Positions 46,703 to 57,873 of a DNA stretch of 64,000 nucleotides are shown here, piece by piece. Each line of letters starts with the position of its first letter. Positions within the stretch are counted from its first letter, which is position 1. The stretch spans positions 434,001-498,000 of the forward strand of contig NW_027124986.1 in assembly GCF_040581485.1 (NCBI RefSeq), read 5' to 3'. The notes beneath the pieces are model-generated. The model saw only the letters and a list, made by a program, of their open reading frames with translations, had not been told where the DNA came from and made no database searches. The position numbers and the translations under genes were made by a program. The DNA comes from Linepithema humile (lineage: Eukaryota; Arthropoda; Insecta; Hymenoptera; Formicidae).

Positions 46703-47840
46703 TTAGTTCGTTTGTACTTCGTTTGTACCTGTTTGTACCGCTTCTTATTTCGTTTGTACCTCAAAGGGTAAAAAAATACAAGGGGGTGAAAAAATGGCCA
46801 GCGCCCGATTACAAGATTTTTAAATTTCGTTTATGCCATTCGAAAGAGAATCGTTTGTACCCGTTTGTACCTCTTTTGATTTTGTTTGTACCTCAAAGGG
46901 TTCGAAGATACAGCGTTTTTCAGTTTCAGCCTAACCCTTCTATAGGGAACTTAGCCATTTTACAAGATATCGAGAAACGGCCAACGGCATTCGAAAGAGA
47001 ATCGTTTGTACCCGTTTGTACCTCTTTTGTTTTCGTTTGTACCTCAAAGGGTTCGAAGATACAGCGTTTTTCAGTTTCAGCCTAACCCTTCTATAGGGAA
47101 CTTAGCCATTTTACAAGATATCGAGAAACGACCAACGGCATTCGAAAGAGAATCGTTTGTATTTGTTTGTACCACTTTTGTTTTTGTTTGTACCTCAAAG
47201 GGTTCGAAGATACAGCGTTCTTCAGTTTCAGCCTAACCCTTTTATAGGGAACTTAGCCATTTTACAAGATATCGAGAAACGACCAACGGCATTCGAAAGA
47301 GAATCGTTTGTATTCGTTTGTACCACTTTTGTTTTCGTTTGTACCTTAAAAGGTTCGGAGATACAGCGTTCTTCAGTTTCAGCCTAACCCTTCTATAGGG
47401 AACTTAGCCATTTTACAAGATATCGAGAAACGACCAACGGCATTCGAAAGAGAATCGTTTGTATTCGTTTGTACCACTTTTGTTTTCGTTTGTACCTCAA
47501 AGGGTTCGAAGATACAGCGTTCTTCAGTTTCAGCCTAACCCTTTTATAGAGAACTTAGCCATTTTACAAGATATCGAGAAACGACCAACGGCATTCGAAA
47601 GAGAATCGTTTGTATTCGTTTGTACCACTTTTGTTTTCGTTTGTACCTCAAAGGGTTCGAAGATACAGCGTTCTTCAGTTTCAGCCTAACCCTTTTATAG
47701 GGAACTTAGCCATTTTACAAGATATCGAGAAACGGCCAACGGCATTTAAAAGAGAATCGTTTGTATCCGTTTGTACCTCTTTTGTTTTTATTTGTACCTC
47801 AAAGGGTTCGGAGATACAGCGTTTTTCAGTTTTAACATAA
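46703..47840. repeat. Tandem satellite, 151-bp unit, about seven copies
   Basis: The marker GAGAATCGTTTGTA falls at 46846, 46997, 47148, 47299, 47450, 47601 and 47752, a strict 151-bp period. Units contain TTTGTACCTCAAAGGGTTCG, CAGTTTCAGCCTAACCC and ACAAGATATCGAGAAACG. The short open frames, which repeat with each unit, are by-products. About 1.3 inverted units lie at 48490-48690. Confidence 0.95.
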
Positions 47841-48379
47841 ACAAGCGGTTATTAGTGCCTTCACGCTTAAAGTTAACTGCGTTTCAAATTTTTTATAACA
47901 CGTAATCAATTTCTTTGTGTGAAATCAACTTAAAATTAACTTAAAATAATATTTTGAATATTGATCGTTTACTTTAAATATTGTATTACGTTACTGTGTT
48001 ATACTATAAATAAAGATGAATATAATAGTGGAATAATTTTAATTATTGATACACTTAGGATGAAAATACTTAGAAATTAATGAAAAATGTTTTATGTCTA
48101 GATTAACGAAACCTGTTAAATAAATTTTTGGACTTATAATATTTTTTAATGTTAACATTTTATGTATAAAATATTAAATTTTTTTTTCATTTTTTATGGA
48201 ATTAAAAAGAATTTTTAAAAACTTTTAATATGTTTTTCTAAACTAATAATGAATATTTATAAGAAAATATTAGAGTAATGAAATAAACGCAAACGAAAGT
48301 AAAATTACTGTTAACACGAAGATAAAATAAATTATTTCAATGTTTTATGAAAAGTAATAGAGATATTTTTTTTTTGCAG
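47841..48379. other. AT-rich spacer between direct and inverted satellite copies
   Basis: No gene seen. It ends in the polypyrimidine tract and acceptor of the last aminopeptidase block. Confidence 0.3.
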
Positions 48380-48494
48380 AAGCATTCGGGATGATGCTGT
48401 TAATGAAGTTTTATTTTTATTTAAATCGTCATATGTCTCCCAATTTCCCGTTACTCGACGGCAGTGAGCTATGTAATGCCCAATGTCATTTTTT

Positions 48495-48690
48495 TCTCGA
48501 TATCTTGTAAAATGGCTAAGTTCCCTATAAAAGGGTTAGGCTGAAACTGAAGAACGCTGTATCTTCGAACCCTTTGAGGTACAAACGAAAACAAAAGTGG
48601 TACAAACGAATACAAACGATTCTCTTTCGAATGCCGTTGGTCGTTTCTCGATATCTTGTAAAATGGCTAAGTTCCCTATAAAAGGGTTAG
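48495..48690. repeat. Inverted copies of the 151-bp satellite
   Basis: One full and one partial unit in reverse complement, starting CTCGATATCTTGTAAAATGG directly after the last aminopeptidase block. The satellite therefore brackets that block with opposite orientations. Confidence 0.9.
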
Positions 48691-48965
48691 GGTCCGTAGA
48701 CTACGCCGATAATGTCATTTCATTTTTAGTACCATCGAAATGATGGCGCTTTCGCGTCGGAGTTCGGCTTCCACTCCAGCATCCTCTTAATGTCTTAAGA
48801 ATATCTCCAAGAAATTTCATGTCGAAATTCATAAAACTTCCGGAGTTATGAGCTTTTAACTGATCCGAGCGCAGGTATAAGATTTTGTTTATTATTCAGC
48901 AATGAAATTCACAGTGGTCGTTTAACCTCCAAGTGAAACAGACGCACATTCGAAAGTAAAGAGCA

Positions 48966-49334
48966 ATGGATCGTAAACATTCACGAGACACGCATGAACA
49001 TGCTAGTAGATCTAAAAAAAGAAAATTCACGGATAATATTCACACTTGGAAAGCGGATACTTCATTTGCAAGAACATCAATAAAAAAATTATCCAGTGCT
49101 CAAGACGAGGAAATTATAGTGGACTCAGGTCACGGTTATCGCATCATTGCTTTCTTGTCGGTCAAAAAGCCAAAATATTTTGCAACGAGCAAGATGAACG
49201 CTGGCTTGAGAGATCAACGTGACGAAGCCTCTACAAAAGAAGCTGGAACAACGCGTAGAAGCGAGCAGATGGCTCAAAACAAGTTCTACGAAGAAGAGAA
49301 AGGATTATTATATAGCCCTGGGATAGCTGAGTAA
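48966..49334 (+). pseudogene. Mutator-like transposase relative, internally deleted
   Basis: 122 codons from ATG. The N-terminus reads MDRKHSRDTHEHASRSKKRK and continues to DSGHGYRIIAFLSV. The second half (KKPKYFATSKMNAGLRDQRD, ending EEEKGLLYSPGIAE) looks like the far C-terminus. I recognise the N-terminus as that of a multicopy insect gene with a Mutator-like transposase domain whose full length is several hundred residues. Here the cysteine-rich middle and catalytic core are missing and the ends are fused in frame. The family assignment is from memory and needs a search. Confidence 0.55.
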
Positions 49335-50200
49335 CAGAAAAGTGATGTAAGTACTTGATATACTTATATAAACTAAACTTAAAACTTTAAATGTTGTTTT
49401 CTCAAAACAGCATTTTTGCGGATGGTGTGCATGATATTTTTGTAACCACTGAACCGATTACCTTCAAATTTGGCCTGCATGTTCAGCAAACATTACTTTA
49501 TCGTTTGATGAACCAGAATACTGATAAGTTACATAGTTTTTTTTACATAAAAAAAATGGGCGAATTTTGATAGTAAAAATTATAGTTTTGATTTGAAAAC
49601 TCACCACTTCCGCAATAAATTTTTTTTTATTCTGGTTCATCAAACTGAAGCTACATATGTATAAAGTAAAACGCCGTTTCATTTTTCTGTTTCAGACTAT
49701 TTGGAAGATTAATATCGTGCACATTAGTGGACGACAAACTTTGCGCAGCGTGATAGTCGATTGTTAATAACTTTTATAATTATAATTAAAAATTAATAAA
49801 AAAAAATACTGTAAGTTCTTCAAATACAAATAAAAACATGGTGCAAATTTCAGATAAATCGAATCGCTAGTTTCTTTTAAAAAAATTCCCAAATTTTGCT
49901 ATGTTTTTAACAAAAAAAATAGGATTCCCCCCTTAATGCAGTATTGTGGATATAATTATTTTCAATATCCAAGTGTCCCAAAAGTCCTGCTACGGGCAAA
50001 TATCTCGAAAATAAAACATTTTGGAGAAAAACGTTTCAAATAAAAGTTGTAGGATTTTAAGCAGCATTGTTAGTGTGACTTTAAATAGCATTGTTAAAGT
50101 CACATAAAAATCATTTTATAATTTTTAAATAGAAACTTCTATTTTTTATTACATATTTTTGTAGCTTATCTCAAGAGCATATATATATATAAAAAATTTT
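49335..50200. other. Mutator-like 3' flank with a hairpin
   Basis: Contains a short inverted repeat, TTTGATGAACCAGAATA at 49503-49519 and TATTCTGGTTCATCAAA at 49629-49645. At 49970-50160 there is a stretch resembling other GGGTGTCC-type repeats (CAAATATCTCGAAAATAAAA). No gene was seen. Confidence 0.35.
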
Positions 50201-50204
50201 TCTC

Positions 50205-52515
50205 TCAATTTTTTTCTATATTTTTAAACGGCAGTCCCGAAATTTTACGGACGGTATATATATATATATACAGGGTGTCCCAGACTTACCGTATCACCCG
50301 TTAATGGCACATTCCCAATTTTTTTCTATATTTTTAAACGGTAGTCCCGGAATTTTACGGACGGTATATATATATAGGTAGAGCGGGTTAAACCGAGTAG
50401 AAAAGTCCTCTATCATTTTTCAATTTTTGTAATAATTAATGAGAAATTAATTTTAAAATATCGGCCAATTTGCGCGAGTTTAAGTGCGCAGCGAGAAGAG
50501 ACCCGTGGCGGTACAGCCCACTGTTATTTGGTTACTAAGCGCGCGATGAAGCGTTGGGAGAAGCACTCTATAATTGACAACGGCAACATACGAGCTGTGC
50601 GTAACGCTAGATCCTTGCGTCCTAGCGATCACGTAACAGTGGGCTGTCTCTTCTCGCCGCGCGCTTAGACTCGCGGAAATTCCGATCTTCTTTAATTAAA
50701 TTCTCATTAATTAATGCGAAAATCGTAAAACGGTAGAGACAGCCCGTTGTTACGTGGTCGCTAAGACGCAAGGATATCAAAAGACACGGTAGTGTCTCGC
50801 GCCAAGTTCACGCGTAGCGCAAGACCAACCGTGTATCTTTACGCGAGACGGAAGGTTCAGATGAGCCGAGATTATCGGATCTTAATAACGGCTGGGCCGA
50901 TTGAGTTGGTAATAGGCTCAATCGAAAGCGCATATCTAAGATATATAAGGAAAGTATGCTTGTTTTTGCTCTGTGTGCTTTATAAATTAAGATATATGCA
51001 TCCAAAGTCGAGAAATCTAAAAAATCATCATTTTTCTCGGATGTCACGCTAAAATGTAACGCATGTCTTATTGGTCAGCGTCGTCAGCACGCAACCAATC
51101 AGAACGCACTCAACTAATGCGTTCAGATTTCTTTTTCTAAAAGACGTCTTTCCTTTTCTAATTTCTAATATGGCGGCGCACAGACCTGTCAGCTCGCAGC
51201 TTTGATGATATTAATTAACATTGATATAATATCGGTCGTAAAATGTATATATATATAACGTGTTGTGGAGACGAATAAAGATAGTGTATATCAAAATAAT
51301 AGTATTCTTTATGAAAAAAATTTTTATCGATCTTAAAGTGCAGAAGTGTAGCAAGACATGCTGACAACACTCTCAGTATTCTGTAATTAGTGGACAGACA
51401 GAACAGAAAGTGTACTTTGTGCACATGGTATATATTACAAAAAAATGAAATATCTATCAAAAAATTACCTTTTTTAAAAAAAGGTAAAAAAAGGCGCCAA
51501 GTACACGCTCTTGTCACAATTAAAACAAAACCGTATTGTTTTATCTTTCAAAAAAATTGTTGTATATATTAAACCTTTTAAAAAAACCTGTCATATATAT
51601 TATCAAGAGATATATTAAAACCTTTCAAAAAAAACTTGTATATATTAAAATTTTCAAAAAAGCTATTATATATACTTTCTACAAAAAAATATGATATCAG
51701 GAAATGGCACCAAGTGGGACTAAAGAACTATGAAAAAAGTTGTACACTATTTCTATAAAACTCTTCTATAAAATTCTATAAAATTAAAACATTTTTTAAT
51801 ATATTTAAAAAATAAAAATATTTAATTAAAAAATGAAAAAATATAAAAAATTTAATCAAAATAAAAAGATATTTATTAAAAAACGCAAAAAAACTTGGCG
51901 CTGCTACACCACAAAGTATTATAAAGCAATGAAATTAACATGTAGTTTACTGTAGCAGCGCCAAGTTTTTTTGCGTTTTTTAATAAATATCTTTTTATTT
52001 TGATTAAATTTTTTATATTTTTTCATTTTTTAATTAAATATTTTTATTTTTTAAATATATTAAAAAAATTTTTTAATTTTATAGAATTTTATAGAAGAGT
52101 TTTATAGAAATAGTGTACAACTTTTTTCATAGTTCTTTAGTCCCACTTGGTGCCATTTCCTGATATCATATTTTTTTGTAGAAAGTATATATAATAGCTT
52201 TTTTGAAAATAGCGTTACACACCGCTCGTATGTTGCCGTTGTCAATTGTAGAGTGCTTCTCCCAACGCTTTATCGCGCGCTTAGTAACCAAATAACAGTG
52301 GGCTGTATTGTGCAAATTGGCCGATCTTTTTTAATTAATTTCTCATTAATTATTGCGAAAATCGCAAAACGATAGAGAACTTTTCTACTCGGTTTAACTC
52401 GCTCTGCCTGCACCCGAGAGGTAATTCAGCAATTATCGGACACCCTGTATATATATACCGTCTGTCCGTAGAATTCCGGGACTACCGTTTAAAAATATAG
52501 AAAAAAATTGAGAGA
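50205..52515. mobile_element. Composite of nested inverted-repeat elements
   Basis: The outer motif GTAGTCCCGGAATTTTACGG near 50340 (with another copy near 50229) pairs with its complement near 52470-52500. Inside lie relatives of the 39956-40409 MITE (50380-50760 and 52205-52450 in opposite orientation). At the centre is a near-perfect palindrome, 51660-52207. Several ends carry CAGGGTGTCC or its complement. No transposase gene was seen inside. Confidence 0.6.
51660..52207. repeat. Near-perfect palindrome, about 250-bp arms
   Basis: The arms 51660-51912 and 51955-52207 are almost exact inverted copies, with CAGGAAATGGCACCAAGTGG and AAAACTTGGCGCTGCTACA, around a loop of about 42 bp. Confidence 0.85.
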
Positions 52516-52526
52516 AAAATTTTTTA

Positions 52527-53153
52527 TTAGTTTAGATGTTCTACATAGTCTTCTCCGACGTCAATGCAACATTTAGAACGTTCATATAACCATTAGAAGC
52601 TGTTTGAGAATGCTTCTGTTGAAATCCTCCCCAATTTGCGCGTCACATTGGCCTGATTGTCTTCAATATCGTCATAGCGTTCACCTTTCATGTGCAACTT
52701 GAGTTGTGGAAAGAAGAAAAAAGTTGCAAGGAGCTAGATTAAGTGAATATGGAAGGTAGTGTTGGAGTACGGGGACTCAAATTGTACGGGAGTCAAACTG
52801 TGCGGAACAAATTTCGCGCACACCTTTCTTTTCATTGAAATGTTCTGGATAATATCATGAACGACTGTTTTAGCAATGTTGACCTTTTGCGATCATTCTG
52901 CATGTGAGATGATGGTCAGTGAGCAGGAGATCACGAATCTTCGCGATGTTTGCGTCTGTCGAACTCGTGGAGAGGCGCCCCGTCCTCGCATCATCCTTAA
53001 GCGCTCTCAGTCTTCTTTGAATCGTTTGTACCACTTAAACACTTTCGAACGTAATAAACAGTCACCACCGTAAGCGATTTTCATAGACTCGTACGTTTTC
53101 GTAGCCATTTTACCGAGTTTAAAATTAAATTTGATGACTGCTCTCTGCTCCAT
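52527..53153 (-). pseudogene. mariner-like transposase, internally deleted
   Basis: ATG at 53153 (MEQRAVIKFNFKLGK), with the helix-turn-helix stretch KTYESMKIAYGGDCLLRSKV and FKWYKRFKED before a TGA. Other frames continue the DNA-binding region (NIAKTVVHDIIQNI, KVCAKFVPHSLTP). It then jumps to the far C-terminus (FFFFPQLKLHMKGERYDDIE, CCIDVGEDYVEHLN) and stops at 52527. The central DDE/D catalytic block is missing, and there are at least two stops or shifts. This is the pattern of mariner/SETMAR-type transposases. Confidence 0.78.
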
Positions 53154-53965
53154 CACAACTTTTTTGACAGGTCAAAAAAACAAAACAAATTCACAAGGTA
53201 CTAAGCACAGAGTAACAACCGATTAACAAAATGCACGTTTACAGCTAAGTGTTGTTTGATTAACATAATTACCGGTAATTATACATATTTACCAATGGTT
53301 TTGGTAAATTTAATAAATTTTTATGATTTTCGTTCAATTTATCACATTTATCAGTAATTATGAATAGAAAGTTCCAATTGATAAAGATAATAAATGCAAC
53401 CTAAATAACATTAAAACGTCTTAAAGATGTATTTAAAAAAATGTCTTTACGATATCTTTTAGACAAGCATCTATTTTTTATGGACAAGGATATCAAAAAG
53501 GTGCAACTGCAAAGGGAAATGCCTGTCTACTAAGTGCAGTTGCAAAAAAAGTACAAAATTATGTAATTTAAAATATCATAACAGTTTGCTTTGTTGTAAT
53601 AAGTAAATCAATGGAGAAGCCAATTTAGAATCACATAGGTCTTATAATTTTAAAAGTACTTACTTTTAATAGGAACAAAAACTTACTGTGTGCTTTTCAA
53701 ATTGCTACTTAGCTAGTGTTTGTTAAAATAATTAGCTCTAAGATGTAAGTATAAAATATTATTCTTTATTTCAATAAAAACAAGAATCTTTTTTGTCTAA
53801 TAAAACAACAGTTTGCTTCAGCATGTAGTACACCAGGTCACACAAATGCCTTGACATATGAAGTTGCACGGGTGTCAAGGCATATTGAGTCGGCGTGTTC
53901 CGACTCTACATATTTTTACATCATGACTATGGTTATGAACACAGCGGCAAAGCTGTTTTGACTGT
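53154..53965. other. AT-rich sequence with a small hairpin
   Basis: ATGCCTTGACATATGAAG at 53846 and TGTCAAGGCATATTGAG at 53873 form a short inverted repeat. GGAACAAAAACTTACTG and its surroundings show no coding sequence. Confidence 0.3.
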
Positions 53966-54108
53966 TTCAAAGCAACTGGAGCACGGACTAAGGAATAGAG
54001 GGACTGACAATGAGTCTAAAGTCCTAGTTTAGGCGAGAGGGGATGGTAATTCAAGCGTGCGGGGGAGACTGCTTTCCGCCATATTGATGTAGCGATTCTC
54101 ACACAGAT

Positions 54109-54255
54109 AGCGTTTTCGATTATACAGGATTTGAACGACCCAGGGTTGGTTAATGACGTCATTGCAACCTCTCCACCAATGAAAGACTTGCATTTATAGT
54201 AAAATAGTGATTGATCAACCCTGGGTCGTTCAAATCCTGTATAATCGAAAACGCT
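54109..54255. repeat. Hairpin with about 43-bp arms
   Basis: AGCGTTTTCGATTATACAGG at 54109 and its complement ending at 54255 are perfect inverted repeats continuing through TTTGAACGACCCAGGGTTG. The loop is about 60 bp. Confidence 0.85.
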
Positions 54256-54814
54256 AAGAGATTCTGTGTCTGTGACATGGTTACACTCGTGTAGTGGTGC
54301 CACTAGACATAACGAGTGACAAGCATAAAGAGATTAGGCGATTTTATTATTGTTGTATTATAAATTTTATAAAATACTTTAACTTTTATTACTCTGAGGC
54401 TCTGCATACAGTAGACAAAATATTAGAAATAGCAATAAACATTTAATATTAAAAAAATAAATTATTTTACATCTAACAAGAGAATAAAATATATTAATTA
54501 GTTCCAATTCTTATTTCTTAATTTATGCATTAATTTTTTCTATTCTTTTTATTTTTAAAATAAATAATTCCAATTTCTTATTTCTAATATTTAATAATTA
54601 TTTCTATTTCTATTTCCTATTTTGTTTATTGTGCGCAGGATCTGACTTTCATTTCTCACATATACGCAAATAGTGAGTTCTATGTGTGGTGATTACTAAA
54701 CGAATATGGCGGCCCCCCCGCCGCAAACGTGCTCCCCCGGTACAGCTTGTGCACCGTCTCTCTATTCCTTAGTCCGTGGAATTGCCTATATTGCTTACAC
54801 ACCGAGCCCATAGA
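54256..54814. other. Gene-free stretch
   Basis: AT-rich, then a GC-rich block near 54710-54745 (GGCGGCCCCCCCGCCGC). TATTCCTTAGTCCGTGGAA at 54762 is the complement of part of 53968-53995, so a further decayed inverted-repeat element may span 53968-54782. Confidence 0.35.
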
Positions 54815-56225
54815 ACTTATATACATGGAAGGAGAATAAGAGCAAACAATTGTACCCAAGAAGTGAGACAAATATATATAGTGCTGTCTTATTCTATTAC
54901 TCTTTCTGTAAGAACGCATGCGTAGCCATAGTAAGGTTGTGTTAATATCTGTTTATATCAATCTTTGTCAGGCTTTGTGAGATCACGTAATGTACAACAC
55001 GTGTACGAACATCAAAATTTGTAAAAATTAATGATTTTTGCATTGTGCGTGTAATTTAAAAAAGTTGAAGAAAATGGGTGTGTACTGTGTGCTATGTGGC
55101 AATCGCAGCAAAACTGCATCTTATCATCGGTGAGAATTAAAATTAATTTTTTATAGGTTATGTATGATGAAATATTGTAGTATTAACAATTAAAACAAAT
55201 GTGTTACTTCTTAACAGGTTTCCGAAAGAAAAGAGTATTAAAGATCAATGGTTATCCTTTTAAAGAATCAAAGAAGAGACTCTTAATACAGCAACGTTCC
55301 TTTGCTCGCATCATTTTCAAGGAGGAATATTTACAACAAAAATTAAATTGCAATATTGTCATTCCAGGAGCAATACCATCAATTCATATTCCAAAAAAAT
55401 CAAAGAAAAGGTACAATTTTTAAGTTTAATTATTTTTAAGTAAATATAAATAATAACTGTTTGGTTTCCTATAATCTTTATTACAACTATATGCATTCAG
55501 TGTATTACAATTATATGATCAATTCAATTTCAGATCAAATATAGCCAACAAATCTACATATGAGCCGCCAATGAAAAAAATTAATGTGAATGAAATCGAG
55601 CCAGCTACATAGTTTATTATAGATTTTCACATATTGTAATATTTTATAATTTCTAATTATAATAAATATAGTTTATAATATGACGATCGGCGATTATAAT
55701 AAATATAGTTTATAATTATTGTGCTGTTGATAAATAAATGATAAGAAATTCATATATTTTTTTTTCTTTTATAGAATATTTCTTTCATTTGTATTTTATA
55801 TTCATAAATAATTACAAATTATTTTTAAACTTAAATAGTAATATTTTATATGTAATATTTATACATATAATATTACTATTTATTATAAACAATTAATATT
55901 TATGAAACTTTTTTCAGAATTTGATTATTACATATATGTACGTATGTTTCAAATCTACGCGGTACAGACAGTGCACATGCGCATAGCGAACAAAAGTCAT
56001 GATCTTTCCTTGTCGCACAGATGTTGGGTACACTTTTGGATCACGGGAGATATATGCTATTCTCCTTCCATGTATATAAGTTCTATGACCGAGCCTGAAG
56101 CAAGCATCTGTGCGAGAGAGATAGCTAAAGACTCCCAAATGTTCACAATGCGCATGCGTTAGTACCGCCGCAGCGCACCGCTTTCTTAGTTGATTTAAAT
56201 CGAACAGATATTAATATAGACACAT
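54815..56225. mobile_element. P-element-like remnant with inverted ends around a THAP gene
   Basis: AACTTATATACATGGAAGGA near 54817 returns in complement near 56070, and GCATGCG plus TTAATATCTGTT near 54917-54950 return near 56150-56212. These partial inverted repeats flank the THAP-coding fragment. P-element transposases begin with a THAP domain, which makes a P-type element likely. Confidence 0.45.
55074..55615 (+). pseudogene. THAP-domain gene fragment
   Basis: Exon 1 (55074-55129) starts MGVYCVLCGNRSKTASYHR, giving the C-x2-C half of a THAP zinc finger. Exon 2 (55218-55410) continues FPKEKSIKDQWLSF, the F-P and W of THAP, and then meets TAA. With frame jumps it reads on to CSHHF and KEEYLQQKLNCNIVIPGAIP, the His-containing end of the domain. 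Exon 3 begins at about 55534 and ends NEIEPAT with a stop. At least two frameshifts break it. THAP domains bind DNA and form the N-terminus of P-type transposases. Confidence 0.72.
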
Positions 56226-56242
56226 TGAAGAAAAATATATAT

Positions 56243-56738
56243 TTATTGATGTTTAAAATAAATTAATTTTGAAAACTTATGTCTAATAAAATCTTCTTGT
56301 TTACATAATGTTGCACATTTGCCTTTGTGAAATAACCGTATATTGATATATGTTAAAATAATATTTTTTATCAGTGTGGTCTTGTGGTCATTTAATACTT
56401 CTTGTTGCATAATATGTTCTGTCATTTCGATGTCATTAAAAACTGAATGGCAGACAGTTTTGAATGTCCTTGTAATCAAAATATTTTTAATATTTTTTAT
56501 AATAAAAATTTTATGTTTATTTTCCCGAATGGTCATTTCACATACTCGAGCTATTTTAATGACATCAACTGATGAAAAAATTAATTTTCCTCTATTTTTT
56601 AATTTTATTAAAGATGAGTTGGTGGATTTGGCTATTAAAAAGCTCGAACAGACGTGGCAAATTCTTCGCAATAATTTTTTCACAATAAATCCACTAATAT
56701 ATTGGATTACCTTTTCAACATACGCACTCAGTGACTAT
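56243..56738 (-). pseudogene. P-element-type transposase C-terminal fragment
   Basis: After a TAG, the minus strand reads SLSAYVEKVIQYISGFIVKK, LLRRICHVCSSFL, then LKNRGKLIFSSVDVIKIARV and a Leu/Ile-rich end to the stop at 56243, about 165 codons. The pattern Y.SGFIV+KL...C..C...L...KNRG.L..PS.DV.KI corresponds to the C-terminal part of P-element/THAP9-type transposases. It faces the THAP fragment in the opposite orientation, so the two are not one collinear gene. It may come from a separate or rearranged copy. Confidence 0.65.
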
Positions 56739-57230
56739 AAGGTTGACAAATAATCGTGATCAAATATATTAGTAGATATTGTATCATCACCTTCTGTAAA
56801 TAAACCATCGCTTACATTACTCATATTTATCGATGACACATATAAAATCATTAATTTCACAATTTCCGTTTTTTGATACTTGAATTTCATGTCCTTAGTC
56901 CATGAACTGGAGCAATTGACAAATAAAGGTTAATATTTATAATATCAATCAATTGCTCCAGTTGCTTTGTACACGTACCGGCACGTATGGTGTCCCTCGC
57001 CGGCAATGGTATACGTGTATGAAACAACCGAAGACGTCACACGCATTCACACAAACGCGTATTTGACGTGTCGCTTGAAGCGAGGAGCACAGCGAGCAGC
57101 AAGGGGAATAGTAGTGGGGGATATTTTCATCTTGCATCCTTAGCGCAAATCGGACGATCGAGAGAGAAAGCATTACAAGACGTGATGTCAAGTTAGTGGT
57201 GTCCCTATAGCTGTCTTCCTCATGCGACCG
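56739..57230. other. Gene-free stretch with a short inverted repeat
   Basis: CTGGAGCAATTGA near 56908 and TCAATTGCTCCAG near 56949 form a small hairpin. The rest is unassigned, with a GC-richer block at 56970-57130. Confidence 0.3.
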
Positions 57231-57231
57231 T

Positions 57232-57368
57232 CTAGTCCGTTCTTATATTTAAGATTGTCTTAAGCACGGACTTATATTCGCTCTCTTCGTCACACATAGA
57301 TTGTGTCTGACAAAGAGAGCGAATATAAGTTCGTGCTTAAGACGATCTTGAATATAAGAACGGACTAT
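57232..57368. repeat. Hairpin with about 60-bp arms
   Basis: TAGTCCGTTCTTATATTTAA at the left pairs with TGAATATAAGAACGGACTA at the right; the turn is at CACACATAGATTGTGTCTGA. A diverged relative may lie at 59520-59655 (ATTCGAAATC... and TATAAAATTGGACTAT). Confidence 0.85.
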
Positions 57369-57370
57369 GA

Positions 57371-57873
57371 ATACCGCCCATAGTATTAATAAAAGCAGAG
57401 TAAAGCCTATAAAAGTAAGTACAATTATTTGGTATATGGCTTCTAAAATAAAATATCTAAGAATAATGATATTATAAAGAAGTAGGATTTGTCATAAAAA
57501 TTGTAATTCTAACCTTACATTGTTTTTAATAGTTTTATTTACAATGAGTTTTATTTATAATAAGTTTTATTTAAATGAGTTTTATTTATTATTGTGATAC
57601 AAACATTATTGTGATACTGAATATATAAGTAATAATAATATGTACTGTAATGATATGATTTTAAGTATTATTAGTTAATTTTTCTTTATTTTTCAATTAA
57701 AAATTTCTAGAAAAGAATAATATTAATTGTTATTAATTTTCTTGTTCTATTTCTTTTCAAATTATTATACTTTCTATAAGAATTCCTATTGGTTCCGCCA
57801 TGTTTTTCCAAACTTTGTTTCGACCAATAAAAATAAACACAAGCGTGGCCAGACTCTATATATAGGGACTCTA
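57371..57873. other. AT-rich stretch
   Basis: No gene recognised. Several short direct repeats of AGTTTTATTTA occur at 57530-57585. Confidence 0.3.

Noticed and set aside
46703..47840. CRISPR-like array
   Set aside because: Units are contiguous 151-bp tandem repeats without unique spacers, in a eukaryotic sequence.
56343..56753. Plus-strand 136-codon open frame
   Set aside because: Antisense to the P-type transposase fragment, which shows family motifs on the minus strand.
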